A stretch of 64,000 nucleotides of DNA from Parabacteroides distasonis (GCA_021531385.1 JAFBIR010000003.1:62001-126000); one strand, 5' to 3'; shown: positions 53,708 through 63,851, counted from the first letter of the stretch. Program-made: numbers and translations. Notes: a model not told the origin generated them from the sequence alone.

Positions 53708-54199
53708 TTACTCTCCCAAAGAAAACAGATTATGCGGATAAATTGTTGGGACAATCCGTCGAACCGGCTCATAGAACCGTGACTCCACCTTCGTTTCCTG
53801 AGAGATAAACAGTGAGCTCTTATCTACAAAATCCAAGAGATTCAAGACTAAACTGGTGAATAACAGGGATAACAACAAGCCCAACAGGCCTCCCGCCAAG
53901 TGGTTGAGGATGCTGAGCGGTGTCGCATCAATTACTTTCGTCATGATCTCGCCCGCTAACACCAATACCCCCATAATCAGGATAAAACCCGCTACATAAC
54001 TCAGTACCGAAACACCCTGCTCGGGAAACCAACCTAAGGCAACGATATATCCTCGCAACCAACCAGCGGCCTCGCCACACAGAAAAATGGCAGCAACAAG
54101 GGCTATAAGCGAAACAACCTGTTTGATGCATCCATCAAACAGGCCCTTTCCAAATCCTATCCCTGCCAGACACAGCAACGTGATGTCTAACCAGTTCAT
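53708..54199 (-). CDS. CvpA-family membrane protein
   Basis: A 163-residue membrane protein with four hydrophobic segments (about residues 3-20, 25-48, 62-85 and 100-122) and the CvpA start LDITLLCLAGIGFGKGLFDG. E. coli CvpA is linked to colicin V production and bile or envelope stress; its exact job is not known. It lies 6 bases after infB and 30 bases before sufB. Confidence 0.9.
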   Translation of the reverse strand: MNWLDITLLCLAGIGFGKGLFDGCIKQVVSLIALVAAIFLCGEAAGWLRGYIVALGWFPEQGVSVLSYVAGFILIMGVLVLAGEIMTKVIDATPLSILNHLAGGLLGLLLSLLFTSLVLNLLDFVDKSSLFISQETKVESRFYEPVRRIVPTIYPHNLFSLGE

Positions 54200-54205
54200 G
54201 TCCCT

Positions 54206-57148
54206 TTACAATGTCTTCTTGATTTCAGTTTCCTCGTAAGCCTCAATCATATCGCCTACCTGGATGTCGTTGAAGTTGGTGATGTTCAAACCGCAATCCT
54301 GACCGGCAACCACCTCTTTCGCATCATCCTTGAAGCGTTTCAAAGAGCCTAACTCCCCTGAATAGATCACGATACCATCACGAATCAAGCGAATCTTGTT
54401 CGTACGCTTGATCTTACCCTCCTTCACCATACAGCCAGCGACCGTACCGACTTTCGAGATCTTGAAGGTCTGCAACACCTCCACATAAGCGGTGATCTCC
54501 TCCTTGATCTCCGGAGAAAGCATACCCTCCATCGCACTCTTGACCTCCTCAATCGCATCGTAGATGATGGAGTAGAGACGAATCTCCACACCCTCCTTCT
54601 CCGCGTTCTTACGGGCAGCCAAAGAGGGACGCACCTGGAAGCCGACGATGATCGCATTCGATGCAGCCGCCAAGACCACATCCGACTCCGAGATCTGACC
54701 CACGGCCTTGTGGATCACGTTCACCTGAATCTCCTCCGTTGACAAACGGATCAAAGAGTCTGACAAAGCCTCCACGGATCCATCCACGTCACCCTTCACG
54801 ATGACATTCAACTCCTGGAAGTTACCCACCGCAATACGGCGACCAATATCATCCAAGGTCAGCATCTTCTGCGTACGCAAGCCTAACTCACGCTGCAGCT
54901 GCTCACGACGGTTGGCAATCTCACGCGCCTCCTGCTCTGTCTCCAAGACATTGAAGGTATCACCCGCCTGCGGAGCACCATTCAATCCCAAGATCAATAC
55001 TGGCTCAGAAGGACCCGCCTTCTCCACACGCTGGTTACGCTCGTTGAACATCGCCTTCACACGTCCGTGATGCGTACCTGCCAAGACGATATCACCCGTC
55101 TTCAAGGTTCCGTTCTCCACCAAGACCGTAGATACATAACCACGACCCTTATCCAAAGAGGACTCGATGATCGTACCTACCGCACGCTTCTTCGGATTGG
55201 CTTTCAGGTCGAGCAGGTCAGCCTCCAACAAGACCTTCTCCAATAATTCCTCCACGCCAATACCCTTCTTCGCGGAGATCTCTTGGCTCTGGTATTTGCC
55301 ACCCCAATCCTCCACGAGGTAGTTCATGTTAGCCAGCTCCTCCTTGATCTTATCCGGATTGGCATGAGGTTTATCTATCTTATTGATCGCAAACACGATG
55401 GGCACACCCGCTGCCGAAGCATGGTTGATTGCCTCGATTGTCTGTGGCATGACGCTATCATCAGCCGCCACAATGATGATCGCAATATCCGTCACCTTCG
55501 CACCACGGGCACGCATCGCCGTAAAGGCCTCATGACCTGGTGTATCCAAGAAGGTAATACGGCGGCCATTAGGCAACTTCACGTTGTAAGCACCGATGTG
55601 CTGCGTGATACCGCCGGCCTCACCCGCAATCACATTCGCATTACGGATGTTGTCCAGCAACGAGGTCTTACCGTGATCGACGTGACCCATCACAGTGACA
55701 ATCGGTGGACGGGATACCCAATCCTCTTCATTGTCATTCTCCTCCTCATCAGCCTTAATAGCCTCAACCACGTCTGCACTGACATATTCGGTCTGGAAAC
55801 CAAACTCATCAGCCACAATATTGATCGTTTCCGCATCCAAACGCTGATTGATAGAAACCATGATACCAATGCTCATGCAGGTACCGATGACCTCTGTCAC
55901 AGGCACATCCATCATGTTCGCCAAGTCATTCGCAGTCACGAACTCGGTCAGCTTCAATACCTTGCTTTCCTGTTCCTCCTGCTCCAACAGCTCGTTCTCA
56001 CGCTTTGCTGCAGCCTCACGTTTGTCACGACGATACTTCGCGCCCTTGTTATTCTTATTGCTCTTGCTGGTCAAACGAGCCAGTGTCTCCTTAATCTGCT
56101 TCTGTACATCCTCCTCGCTCACCTCTGTCTTTACCGGTTTCTTCAGGCGAGAGCGACGCTCATCACGGTTGTTACGCTCGTCGCGCCCCTGACGATCCTC
56201 TCTGGGATTGCGGGGATAGTTTGTACCGGGTGTATTGTTGATGTCCACCCGATCCTTTTTGATGCGTTTCCGCTTTTTCTTGGCATCACCACCCTCTTCC
56301 GTAGCTTTGACAGCCACGTTCTGTGCTGGCTTACCCGCAGTCTGGGCATTGCCTCCCTTCGCCTGGGCATTCGCCTTGTTACCGCCAAACCGCTGCTTCT
56401 CATCACGCTCTTTGCGCTTTTCCTCCTTGGTCTTCTTTTTGGGACGAGTGGACTGGTTCAATGCGTCCAGGTCGATTTTGCCCGTGACCTTGATTTTTGA
56501 TTCCAACCTTGTTGTATTGAGGCGGAATAGTGTCTCCTCTTCCGTTTTGGTGTTTTCCGCAGGAGTAGCCGAAGCTATGGGCTGCTGCTCTACGGTTCTC
56601 TCTTTTCCTTCTTCCACTTTTATGCTATTTTCATCATTTCTTCCGGCAGGAGAAGGCGCTGTCTTCTCCTGTGTCTGCGGGACCTCCACCTTGGCTTGAG
56701 CAGGTTCGGGCTTAACTTCAACGGGATGTTCCACGATCACCTCTTTCTTCGGCTGTACAGGCTCCTCTTTCGGTTGCTCTGCTTTCACCGGTTTAGCCGG
56801 CTCCACTTTGGGCTCTTCCTGCTGACGCTTATTTCGATTACCCTCCAAGTCAATATGTCCCTTCATGACAATCTTGGGCTTAAACTCATCGGGTACTTCG
56901 GTTTTAATCTCCATGGCCTTCTCTTCTTTCACAGAAGGAGTCTCTTTTTTGGGGTGACTTACCGAGATCATACGATCCTTCTCCGGCAAATCTTTTCCAA
57001 ACTCTTTTACGAGCAAAGCATACTGTTCATCACTGATTCGCGTATTGGGGTTATCCTCAACCGCAAATCCTTTCTTGTGCAGGAAGTCAACCACTGTATT
57101 GATTCCTACATTCAATTTTCGTTGTACTTGTATTAATTTTATAGGCAT
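54206..57148 (-). CDS. infB: Translation initiation factor IF-2
   Basis: A 980-residue GTPase that brings initiator tRNA to the ribosome. The start [20 protein letters not shown] is the usual Bacteroidetes one; the frame runs 10 codons farther upstream but that part is not conserved. A long charged N-terminal linker (about 60-400) precedes the G domain with [16 protein letters not shown] and NKIDKP, then the beta-barrel and tRNA-binding C domains. It lies between nusA and cvpA in the classic operon. Confidence 0.97.
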   Translation of the reverse strand: MPIKLIQVQRKLNVGINTVVDFLHKKGFAVEDNPNTRISDEQYALLVKEFGKDLPEKDRMISVSHPKKETPSVKEEKAMEIKTEVPDEFKPKIVMKGHIDLEGNRNKRQQEEPKVEPAKPVKAEQPKEEPVQPKKEVIVEHPVEVKPEPAQAKVEVPQTQEKTAPSPAGRNDENSIKVEEGKERTVEQQPIASATPAENTKTEEETLFRLNTTRLESKIKVTGKIDLDALNQSTRPKKKTKEEKRKERDEKQRFGGNKANAQAKGGNAQTAGKPAQNVAVKATEEGGDAKKKRKRIKKDRVDINNTPGTNYPRNPREDRQGRDERNNRDERRSRLKKPVKTEVSEEDVQKQIKETLARLTSKSNKNNKGAKYRRDKREAAAKRENELLEQEEQESKVLKLTEFVTANDLANMMDVPVTEVIGTCMSIGIMVSINQRLDAETINIVADEFGFQTEYVSADVVEAIKADEEENDNEEDWVSRPPIVTVMGHVDHGKTSLLDNIRNANVIAGEAGGITQHIGAYNVKLPNGRRITFLDTPGHEAFTAMRARGAKVTDIAIIIVAADDSVMPQTIEAINHASAAGVPIVFAINKIDKPHANPDKIKEELANMNYLVEDWGGKYQSQEISAKKGIGVEELLEKVLLEADLLDLKANPKKRAVGTIIESSLDKGRGYVSTVLVENGTLKTGDIVLAGTHHGRVKAMFNERNQRVEKAGPSEPVLILGLNGAPQAGDTFNVLETEQEAREIANRREQLQRELGLRTQKMLTLDDIGRRIAVGNFQELNVIVKGDVDGSVEALSDSLIRLSTEEIQVNVIHKAVGQISESDVVLAAASNAIIVGFQVRPSLAARKNAEKEGVEIRLYSIIYDAIEEVKSAMEGMLSPEIKEEITAYVEVLQTFKISKVGTVAGCMVKEGKIKRTNKIRLIRDGIVIYSGELGSLKRFKDDAKEVVAGQDCGLNITNFNDIQVGDMIEAYEETEIKKTL

Positions 57149-57170
57149 ATCAAACTTTGTCGTAACACAC

Positions 57171-58526
57171 TTAGTCATTCATCTTCTCGTCATCCGCAGC
57201 TTCCGGATCAGCCTCCTGCTCATCCGCTACGCCCTCAGCATCCTCCTCCGTGGCAGCTTCCGGTGTTGGCTCCTCATCCTCAAACTCCGCAGAGAGAATG
57301 CGCAGCACATCGTCCACCGTTTGCTCCTCCAGATCGGCACGTTCGACTAACGCATTGCGATCCATGGCCAAAACGCTCTTCGCCGTGTAACAACCTATAT
57401 CCTTCAGGGCATCAATTACCCAGCCGTCGATCTCGTCAGAGAACTCATCCAGGTAAATATCCTCCTCGTCAGCTCCATCAATATCACGGAATACGTCAAT
57501 CGTGTATTCTGTCAACATACAAGCCAACTTGATGTTCAAACCTCCCTTACCAATCGCCAAAGAGACCTCCTCCGGGCGCAAATAGACCTCCGCCTTACGC
57601 TCCTCCTCATTGATATGGATCGAGGAGATTTTCGCAGGACTCAACGCACGCTGGATATACAGGGAGGTATTCGACGTATAGTTAATTACGTCAATGTTCT
57701 CGTTGCGCAACTCACGCACGATACCGTGAATACGCGAACCCTTCATACCTACACAAGCACCAACCGGATCAATTCGGTCATCATAAGACTCCACTGACAC
57801 CTTCGCCCGCTCACCCGGGATGCGTGCGATACCCTTAATCGTGATCAAGCCATCGTTAATCTCCGGCACCTCCAGCTCGAAGAGACGCTGTAAGAACATC
57901 TTGTCCGTACGAGAGAGGATGATTTTCGGGTTGTTGTTCAGGTTATCTACGCGCAAGACGATCGCACGCACAGTGTCTCCCTTACGATAGAAATCAGAGG
58001 GAATCTGCTCAGACTTCGGCAACAACAGTTCATTACCCTCATCATCCAGCAAAAGCACCTCCTTCTTCCATACCTGGTACACCTCAGCTGCGACGATATG
58101 GTTAATTTTGTCCTTATACTTAGCATAAAGACTGTCTTTCTGCAATTCAAGTATCTTTGAGGCCAAGGTCTGACGCAGGTTCAGAATAGCACGTCGACCA
58201 AAATCCGCAAAATGCACCTCATCGGTCACCTCTTCGCCTACCTCACAGTCCGCATCAATCGTGCGAGCCTCCGTCAAGGTCAGCTGCAAGTTCTTATCCT
58301 CTAATTCATCATCAGCTACGACCTTACGGTTTCTCCAAATCTCGAAATCACCCTTCTCTGGATTGATGATCACATCGTAATTCTCATCTGTACCAAACAT
58401 CTTGGCGATCACGTTACGGAAAGAGTCTTCCAAAACGTTGATCATCGTCTCTTTGTCGATATTCTTCAATTCCTTGAATTCAGCAAGCGTATCGATCATG
58501 CTGATTGTTTCCGCTTTCTTGGCCAT
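57171..58526 (-). CDS. nusA: Transcription factor NusA
   Basis: A 451-residue termination/antitermination factor. It has the N-terminal polymerase-binding domain, an S1 domain (about 135-200), the KH pair with [20 protein letters not shown] and then GMKGSRI, and a helix-hairpin-helix region near 360-400. The acidic C-terminal tail (about 415-451) is typical of Bacteroidetes. It lies between rimP (4 bases) and infB (22 bases). Confidence 0.97.
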   Translation of the reverse strand: MAKKAETISMIDTLAEFKELKNIDKETMINVLEDSFRNVIAKMFGTDENYDVIINPEKGDFEIWRNRKVVADDELEDKNLQLTLTEARTIDADCEVGEEVTDEVHFADFGRRAILNLRQTLASKILELQKDSLYAKYKDKINHIVAAEVYQVWKKEVLLLDDEGNELLLPKSEQIPSDFYRKGDTVRAIVLRVDNLNNNPKIILSRTDKMFLQRLFELEVPEINDGLITIKGIARIPGERAKVSVESYDDRIDPVGACVGMKGSRIHGIVRELRNENIDVINYTSNTSLYIQRALSPAKISSIHINEEERKAEVYLRPEEVSLAIGKGGLNIKLACMLTEYTIDVFRDIDGADEEDIYLDEFSDEIDGWVIDALKDIGCYTAKSVLAMDRNALVERADLEEQTVDDVLRILSAEFEDEEPTPEAATEEDAEGVADEQEADPEAADDEKMND

Positions 58527-58530
58527 AATC

Positions 58531-58998
58531 TTACTTGAATCTTATTAAGTATTTTGTATATTTTATTTCTTCGAAAGGATATTTTTCCTCCTCGGTCACC
58601 ATCACAGGGCGTTTCGCACCCTCCGGCTTGACCTTTTTCTCCACGCTGATGGTTGCCCCTGAGATGTCCACTGCTATCAGCACACCGACCTTTTTCGTCC
58701 CGCTTTTCAGTAGCATCTCCACCTCATTACCGATGTTCTTCTGGTACTGGCGCAACACCTTGAAAGGGGAAGTGATACCAGCCGAACCCACCTCCAACTC
58801 ATAGTCTTCAACATCACGATCTAAATGAGCCTCAATGTATTGACTCAGAGCCACACAGTCATCAATCGACACGCTATCGTCACTGTCTATCTCCACGACA
58901 ATATAGTTGCCCGGCTTGATCGCTACATCTACCAAATAAGAATTGGAAGCCTGCAAATGTTCTTCCACTAATTGGGTCACTACCGCCTTTTCTATCAT
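58531..58998 (-). CDS. rimP: Ribosome maturation factor RimP
   Basis: A 155-residue protein for 30S subunit maturation. The N-terminal domain has YIVVEIDSDDSVSIDDCVAL and the linker YELEVGSAGITSPF, matching the family signature (E.SSPG.. equivalent). The C-terminal Sm-like domain follows. It is the first gene of the rimP-nusA-infB run, with a very good promoter and a leader hairpin. Confidence 0.95.
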   Translation of the reverse strand: MIEKAVVTQLVEEHLQASNSYLVDVAIKPGNYIVVEIDSDDSVSIDDCVALSQYIEAHLDRDVEDYELEVGSAGITSPFKVLRQYQKNIGNEVEMLLKSGTKKVGVLIAVDISGATISVEKKVKPEGAKRPVMVTEEEKYPFEEIKYTKYLIRFK

Positions 58999-59019
58999 AT
59001 TACCATCTATTTAGAACAA

Positions 59020-59046
59020 GCGGAGGGGACTCACCGCCCCCTCCGC
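59020..59046 (-). promoter_or_regulatory. GC-rich hairpin in the rimP leader
   Basis: GCGGAGGGG (59020-59028) and CCCCTCCGC (59038-59046) form a perfect 9-bp stem with a 9-base loop, between the promoter and the ATG at 58998. TTGTTCT follows on the minus strand, so it could act as an attenuator or as a control site for the operon. Confidence 0.6.
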
Positions 59047-59064
59047 AAGATTGCTTATCGACTG

Positions 59065-59095
59065 CAAAGATACAAAAAATCAATCACTTCCCAAA
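59065..59095 (-). promoter_or_regulatory. rimP operon promoter, perfect Bacteroidetes consensus
   Basis: On the minus strand TTTG (59092-59095), 19 bases, TATCTTTG (59065-59072). Transcription would start about 10 bases later, giving a leader of about 60 bases that includes the GC hairpin. Confidence 0.85.
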
Positions 59096-59114
59096 TCTTT
59101 CCCTATATTTTTAC

Positions 59115-59133
59115 AAAAAGATCACGGCTGATC
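59115..59133 (-). terminator. Terminator of the receptor-regulator operon
   Basis: GATCA-CGGC-TGATC (59120-59133) with TTTTT on the minus side (59119-59115), 11 bases after the regulator stop. The stem is short. Confidence 0.6.
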
Positions 59134-59143
59134 CGTTTTACGC

Positions 59144-59428
59144 TTACAGATTGAGATAGTCCTTCAAAGCTTCCACGTAGGTGGCCATCGCCTCCCGTCC
59201 TGTCTCCGTGATTCGGCAGGTGGTGCGGGGCTTCTTACCCACAAAGTTCTTCTCCACCGCAATGTAGCCAGCCTCGCTCAGTTTGTCAAGCTGCACGCTG
59301 AGGTTGCCCGCCGTGGCGCCAGTCTTCTCCCGGATATAGACAAAATCGGCCTCTTCCGTGCCCAATAGAAGCGACATCACGGCCAGACGCAGCTGGGAGT
59401 GCAACAAGGGATCTAACTCTTTGAACAT
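59144..59428 (-). CDS. Winged-helix transcription regulator
   Basis: A 94-residue DNA-binding protein of the short winged-helix type (HTH_34/MarR-ArsR-like). LHSQLRLAVMSLLLG, then VYIREKTGATAGNLSVQLDK is the recognition-helix region and GYIAVEKNFVGKKPRT the wing. It overlaps the membrane-protein gene by 16 bases. With the receptor gene upstream, it probably controls its own operon; two identical GTTTA...TAAAC sites lie in the promoter area. Confidence 0.88.
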   Translation of the reverse strand: MFKELDPLLHSQLRLAVMSLLLGTEEADFVYIREKTGATAGNLSVQLDKLSEAGYIAVEKNFVGKKPRTTCRITETGREAMATYVEALKDYLNL

Positions 59429-60063
59429 TTCGCCTTCAATTCACGATTCAACAAATGGCCGGGAATAATCATCATCTCCGCGAAGATCGCCCCGAAGAGC
59501 AACAGGCCATGATGAGAGCCGATCAGCAGGATACCGAAGGAGAGCAATGTGCCAATCGCCCCACACCACGCACTCGCCTTGTGCTTATTGACTAACCCCG
59601 TCAAGGTACACCCCATGCCCATTAAGAGGGGGATATAGAAATAGATGTTGATCTTTCCTTGAAGTGCCGGATAGTAGGAGAAGAGGGAAAGCAACAGAGC
59701 CACCACGCCGAACACGGTCCATATCTGCCCGGTGATGCGCTCCATGTAATTGCGTGCTCCACCCTCGGAACGATCTTTCCGAGAGAAATAGAGCGTGGGT
59801 GGATAGCATATCAGCGGCAACAAGAACCATATAAACTGGATAGTCCAATATGCATAGCGTTCAATCACATACCACATCACCAACGAGAGCAGCAACGTCA
59901 TATAGCCCCAAATCAACAGGGGATAAGCGGCATGACGAGCGATGCGCTCACGAGATTCCTGGATCATCTGCGTGATGAGCTCCAAACTTTCCTTCTCCGA
60001 TAGCTTATTCTTTTCCATATTTGATTGTAACGTGCTAATGATTCGTTTTCGTATATCCTTCAC
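59413..60063 (-). CDS. Membrane protein of unknown function
   Basis: A 216-residue protein. The first 40 residues are charged and helical (SEKESLELITQMIQESRERI), followed by about five hydrophobic segments at roughly 44-63, 72-92, 115-133, 140-158 and 165-200. No enzyme motif is seen. It starts directly after the receptor gene stop and overlaps the regulator gene, so it is likely part of the same system, perhaps as a membrane sensor or an anti-regulator. Confidence 0.85.
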   Translation of the reverse strand: MKDIRKRIISTLQSNMEKNKLSEKESLELITQMIQESRERIARHAAYPLLIWGYMTLLLSLVMWYVIERYAYWTIQFIWFLLPLICYPPTLYFSRKDRSEGGARNYMERITGQIWTVFGVVALLLSLFSYYPALQGKINIYFYIPLLMGMGCTLTGLVNKHKASAWCGAIGTLLSFGILLIGSHHGLLLFGAIFAEMMIIPGHLLNRELKAKCSKS

Positions 60064-62436
60064 TTATTTTAAGCGATTGCGCTCAGCCTCGTTCGCACTG
60101 TCCAGTTTCCGCTTATCCACTCGCTTGCCACTCTGGAAGTTCCAAGTAAGCGAGAACTTGAACTGTCGGCCCACCGACCCCAGACGGGTATCGGTAAGGA
60201 TATCATAGCCGGGCAAATGGCTCACGTAGCTATATTGCTGATCGAAAAGGTTATCCACCTGAGCGGTCACCAACAGGCGATCTTTCGCCAACTTCTTACG
60301 AACAACCAATCCCAACGTATGGAAAGGATCGATCTCAGCCGTGCCCGAATGCAAGCGGCTCTGCCCGGAGTAGCGAGCCTCGAAGCTAAAGCCTTGTGGC
60401 AAAGTGGCCGTGGCCGTCACGTTGGCGAATCCCAAATAGTGCGCCACGAACGGATCTCCCGCTTTTGCCCGGATGTCCTGCTTCACACCCGTCAAGTTGG
60501 CGTTCAGCTTCAGCCACGAGAATGGTTCGAACGGCAGGCTCAACGCCACGAACCAATGGTTCTCCCGGTCTTGGTTCAAATAGGTAATGTAGGAGGCATC
60601 GGGATTCTCGCTATCCACCAAGGCATTCTCTCGCACCAGGTTGTGATGCAGCGTACCACCTACAGACAAGGTGTAGCGATAGGCATAGACAAACGTGAGG
60701 CTAAAGCGATTGATATAGGTCGGATCCAACAGCGGATTGCCTACCACGTAGCTATACTCATTGCGCTGGATGCGATTGGGGTTCAAGGCCGAGAAGGCCG
60801 GTCGCTCGATGTTGCGGGCATACTGGCCGATCAACATATACCGCTTATAGGGATCGAAAGCCCGTGTCACGCTCACATTCGGGAAGAGATCGAAGTAATC
60901 TCGTTGCAGCTCACCCGCTTGGTCGGCCGTGTTGGCATACTCCAACCGAAGGCCCGCTTGCAAAGCCCAAGCTCCCCAATCACCCGAGAAGCTACCATAA
61001 GCTCCTGCGATATGCTCATGGTAACGCAACGCTGCCCCATAGCGAGCGATCGTCTCCCATAGCTGCTGCGCATTCAAACCCTCATAGACCGATCGGTCGT
61101 CCATCAAGGTATAGGTATATTTCGCACCCAACTGGTAGCCCAACTGGCGAGAAAGCTGCTTGCGAAAAGAGAAATCGGCCGTAGCCAAATCATAATCCGC
61201 ATCCACCCGGCTGCGATAGGCCGTATCTTGGGTAGCGGTGGCCTGCTCGTAACGCACCCGCTGCAGATTATCCCCCGAGGAGGATTTACGCAGGTAGTTA
61301 CCAATCACCTTCACCACCGATCCCTGCTGATCCAGTTTATGCACATAATTGGCAGTGGCTGAGAGTGTGTGATAATCCTGCCCTTGTGCGTATTGCCCCA
61401 AACTACGGATTCCCTCCGTGCCCTTTTCCAACCAAGAATCGTTTTCCGAATCCTGCTCACTGTGCTGACGTACATACTCCAGTTCCGCACCGACCGTGTT
61501 CATGGAGTCAATCTCCAGCATAGCGGCCAAACGCCCCGTGCCACCCCGACGTTGCTCCTCACCCGTCTGATGGGCTTTAAATTGCCGATCAGCCTGCTGG
61601 TAAAGGCGCAACTCGTCAGACACACCTTTGTCTTTGGGGATAAAATCGCCACTGCCCGAAGCCTCCAGATTCCAGCGGCCAACCCGTGCCTGCACAGCAG
61701 CCGAAGGGGTATAGGCATTCACGTCAGGAGAGAAGGAGGTGCCCATCGCTACATAGCCCTGCACACCGTTTTGTTGTCTACGGCGCAGCGAGATACGGAT
61801 CACACCACCCCGGGTGGAGGCCTCGTATTCCGCCCCTGCAATAGGAATTACTTCTATGCTGCGAATATCATCGGCACGCAGCGAGTTGAGGTAGCGCACT
61901 AACGCCTCTCCCTCCAAACGCACCTCTCGTTCATCCACAAACACCTTCGTGCCCGAAGCGCCATTGATCGAGAGGCCATTGCTGGAGAGCCATACCCCCG
62001 GAGCCTCTCGCAGCAGCTCCGAGCCATCCTTGCCGGTCTGCGGCAGCACAGAGAGCACAAAGCGATCTCCCTTGCGCTCGATCTGCGTCGCTCGCACGAC
62101 TACCTCACCTAAAGCCACCTGGCTCGTCGCAAAACGCAGCTCCAAGACCCCCTCTTGCGGCATCTCCACCACCTGCTGAATAGGCTCATAACCCACATAT
62201 TGCACATGCAGCTCATACTGCCCCGGAGCAGCCTCCAAGGTGAAACAGCCCAAGCTGTCCGTCACCGCACCACTCACCTGCTGACCCGCCTGCAACAAGA
62301 TCGCTGTCGCAAACTCCACCGGCTCGCCTTGCGCATCTCTCACACGGCCTTGCAGCCTTTTCCCGATCTCCTCATTAGCCATGCCCGGCAGCAGGACACC
62401 CACTAACAAACACACCACTAAAACCAACCGCTTCAT
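60064..62436 (-). CDS. TonB-dependent receptor-like outer-membrane beta-barrel protein
   Basis: A 790-residue outer-membrane protein with signal peptide ending LPGMA near residue 20. A carboxypeptidase-regulatory-like domain (about 27-110; LQGRVRDAQGEPVEFATAIL) is followed by a plug (about 125-215; KVFVDEREVRLEGEAL) and a barrel of OMP_b-brl_3 type ending in LTWNF near residue 768. It extends some 20 charged residues past that last strand, which is unusual for barrel ends. The ligand is unknown. It is cotranscribed with a membrane protein and a regulator. Confidence 0.9.
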   Translation of the reverse strand: MKRLVLVVCLLVGVLLPGMANEEIGKRLQGRVRDAQGEPVEFATAILLQAGQQVSGAVTDSLGCFTLEAAPGQYELHVQYVGYEPIQQVVEMPQEGVLELRFATSQVALGEVVVRATQIERKGDRFVLSVLPQTGKDGSELLREAPGVWLSSNGLSINGASGTKVFVDEREVRLEGEALVRYLNSLRADDIRSIEVIPIAGAEYEASTRGGVIRISLRRRQQNGVQGYVAMGTSFSPDVNAYTPSAAVQARVGRWNLEASGSGDFIPKDKGVSDELRLYQQADRQFKAHQTGEEQRRGGTGRLAAMLEIDSMNTVGAELEYVRQHSEQDSENDSWLEKGTEGIRSLGQYAQGQDYHTLSATANYVHKLDQQGSVVKVIGNYLRKSSSGDNLQRVRYEQATATQDTAYRSRVDADYDLATADFSFRKQLSRQLGYQLGAKYTYTLMDDRSVYEGLNAQQLWETIARYGAALRYHEHIAGAYGSFSGDWGAWALQAGLRLEYANTADQAGELQRDYFDLFPNVSVTRAFDPYKRYMLIGQYARNIERPAFSALNPNRIQRNEYSYVVGNPLLDPTYINRFSLTFVYAYRYTLSVGGTLHHNLVRENALVDSENPDASYITYLNQDRENHWFVALSLPFEPFSWLKLNANLTGVKQDIRAKAGDPFVAHYLGFANVTATATLPQGFSFEARYSGQSRLHSGTAEIDPFHTLGLVVRKKLAKDRLLVTAQVDNLFDQQYSYVSHLPGYDILTDTRLGSVGRQFKFSLTWNFQSGKRVDKRKLDSANEAERNRLK

Positions 62437-62478
62437 CTTTAATCTCCTGTTTGACTGTTTATACTAAATCAGAAAATG

Positions 62479-62573
62479 GTTTATTTTATAAACTATAAAC
62501 TGATTAAAAAAGCAAAGGAGCTGCGCATATCTCCTTTGCATACCGCGAATATAGAGCAGTTTATTTTATAAAC
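62479..62573. promoter_or_regulatory. Two identical GTTTATTTTATAAAC sites, candidate operators
   Basis: GTTTATTTTATAAAC lies at 62479-62493 and again at 62559-62573, 80 bp apart, on both sides of a terminator. The arms GTTTA/TAAAC are palindromic. The first lies in the receptor promoter region. The winged-helix regulator of the operon is the obvious candidate binder. Confidence 0.5.
62506..62539 (-). terminator. Terminator of the yoeB toxin-antitoxin operon
   Basis: GCAAAGGAG (62512-62520) and CTCCTTTGC (62531-62539) form a perfect 9-bp stem; TTTTTT follows on the minus strand (62511-62506). It separates the toxin gene from the receptor operon. Confidence 0.9.
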
Positions 62574-62602
62574 CAAGGATTAGACGAAGATTTTTCAAGA
62601 AA

Positions 62603-62872
62603 TCACTTTGCATAATGAAAACGCATCGAGAAAACGTAAACATAGACCTTATTATCACTCACTTTATAAATAATGCGATGTTCATCATTAATACGGCGAG
62701 ACCATTTGCCTCTCAAATCCCCCTTCAATGGTTCTGGTTTACCTATACCTGTAAATGGATGCAGCAGAATATCCTCCAACAATAAAGAGATACGCTTCAT
62801 GATCGCCGTGTTATGGGTTTTCTTCCAATAGTCACGATCTGCTATTGCTGATTCCAAAAGGATTAATTCCAT
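62603..62872 (-). CDS. yoeB: YoeB-family mRNA interferase toxin
   Basis: An 89-residue ribosome-dependent ribonuclease toxin. Catalytic positions match YoeB: Glu47 (KPEPLK), Arg66 (NDEHRIIY), His86 and Tyr87 (FHY near the end). The sequence GDLRGKWSRRINDEHRI is diagnostic. The gene overlaps the antitoxin gene by 10 bases. All key residues are present, so it is probably active. Confidence 0.95.
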   Translation of the reverse strand: MELILLESAIADRDYWKKTHNTAIMKRISLLLEDILLHPFTGIGKPEPLKGDLRGKWSRRINDEHRIIYKVSDNKVYVYVFSMRFHYAK

Positions 62873-63093
62873 AAGTCCTCAACTTTCATAGGTGTACCCT
62901 TGCCCTCCTCGATCTCTTGATCTCCCTTGCGCAAGAGATCAAGCATAGCCGATGAAGAAGAGATATAAGCTGTTTCATCTTCCGCATCAACGCTGTCCAC
63001 GATCTTCACCCCAGCTATCCGAGAAAGCATCTGTTTTAGTTCATCCAAAACACACGGATTAGAAACTTGTAATGTTAATGTTGTCATTGTCAT
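62863..63093 (-). CDS. Antitoxin of the YoeB pair
   Basis: A 76-residue protein directly upstream of yoeB. The N-terminal part MTTLTLQVSNPCVLDELKQM is beta-helix-like, and the C-terminal part (SAMLDLLRKGDQEIEEGKGT) is the acidic helix that would wrap the toxin. It does not show the classic YefM/PhD start; it looks like the short antitoxins of Bacteroidales. An ATG two codons in is also possible. Confidence 0.85.
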   Translation of the reverse strand: MTMTTLTLQVSNPCVLDELKQMLSRIAGVKIVDSVDAEDETAYISSSSAMLDLLRKGDQEIEEGKGTPMKVEDLWN

Positions 63094-63155
63094 ACCCTTT
63101 TATGATTCATCGCACAATGATACAATAAAAACTTCATACCTCCAACTATCTCGCT

Positions 63156-63827
63156 TTATTTTGTTTCTCTTGCCGTGATATGGAAACAACCCTGCTTGCG
63201 CTCATGCTTCACGTAGCAACGATCCGCCTTCTTCAAGTCACGGAGCACCATGGCAAGCACCATCTTGAGACGATCCCTATCAATGTTGAGTGTATCTTCC
63301 TCATCCACCTTCGTGAAGCGTGCCCACGAGACATCGAAAGTGGTACCATACTGATGAGCGGAGTTTTCCGAGGAGTTAGTGTTACGCTTCTTGAGGTTCT
63401 TCACGTCATCCACCGTGCGAGTCACGCTGGTCACCTTCACTTTATAGATTGAGGCATTCAGGTTACGCAAAGAATCTTGGAAGTTCCGGCCAATGTCCTC
63501 CAACAGCTTAGCCGCCTCGGGCACAAGATAGGGAATGGAATGGGTCAGCTCCTCCACCTCGTAGTATTTGTTCGTCTCAATCTCCTCCATCTGGCGAGAA
63601 GCATGTTCAGCCGCCTCTCTTGAGGGCACCGGCTCGATACCGATCTTCTGCGCCTCGGCCAAGTGCACCGGATTCAAGTCGTTGAAGTCACGATTATAAC
63701 TGCCGTTATACCAAATCTTCTTCAACTCACCCCGCTTCTCCTTACAAGCCGGGCAGATTAACATGCAGGCCAGCAAGCCACACAAACCTATGATACCCCA
63801 TATCTTTCTACCGTAAATTCTTTTCAT
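63156..63827 (-). CDS. DUF5715 protein with M15-peptidase-like motifs
   Basis: A 223-residue exported protein; a hydrophobic segment at about residues 8-26 ends in CPAC, possibly a lipoprotein signal. SENSAHQYGTTFDVSW (about residues 160-175) fits the SxHxxGxxxD zinc motif of M15/VanY-like peptidases, and GCFHIT near residue 214 could give the third zinc His. DUF5715 is a Bacteroidetes family of unknown function; a D,D- or L,D-carboxypeptidase activity is inference. The ATG at 63827 is chosen because the longer frame starts inside the promoter. Confidence 0.85.
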   Translation of the reverse strand: MKRIYGRKIWGIIGLCGLLACMLICPACKEKRGELKKIWYNGSYNRDFNDLNPVHLAEAQKIGIEPVPSREAAEHASRQMEEIETNKYYEVEELTHSIPYLVPEAAKLLEDIGRNFQDSLRNLNASIYKVKVTSVTRTVDDVKNLKKRNTNSSENSAHQYGTTFDVSWARFTKVDEEDTLNIDRDRLKMVLAMVLRDLKKADRCYVKHERKQGCFHITARETK

Positions 63828-63851
63828 GTTCCTGTCTCCTCTTTTTGTATG

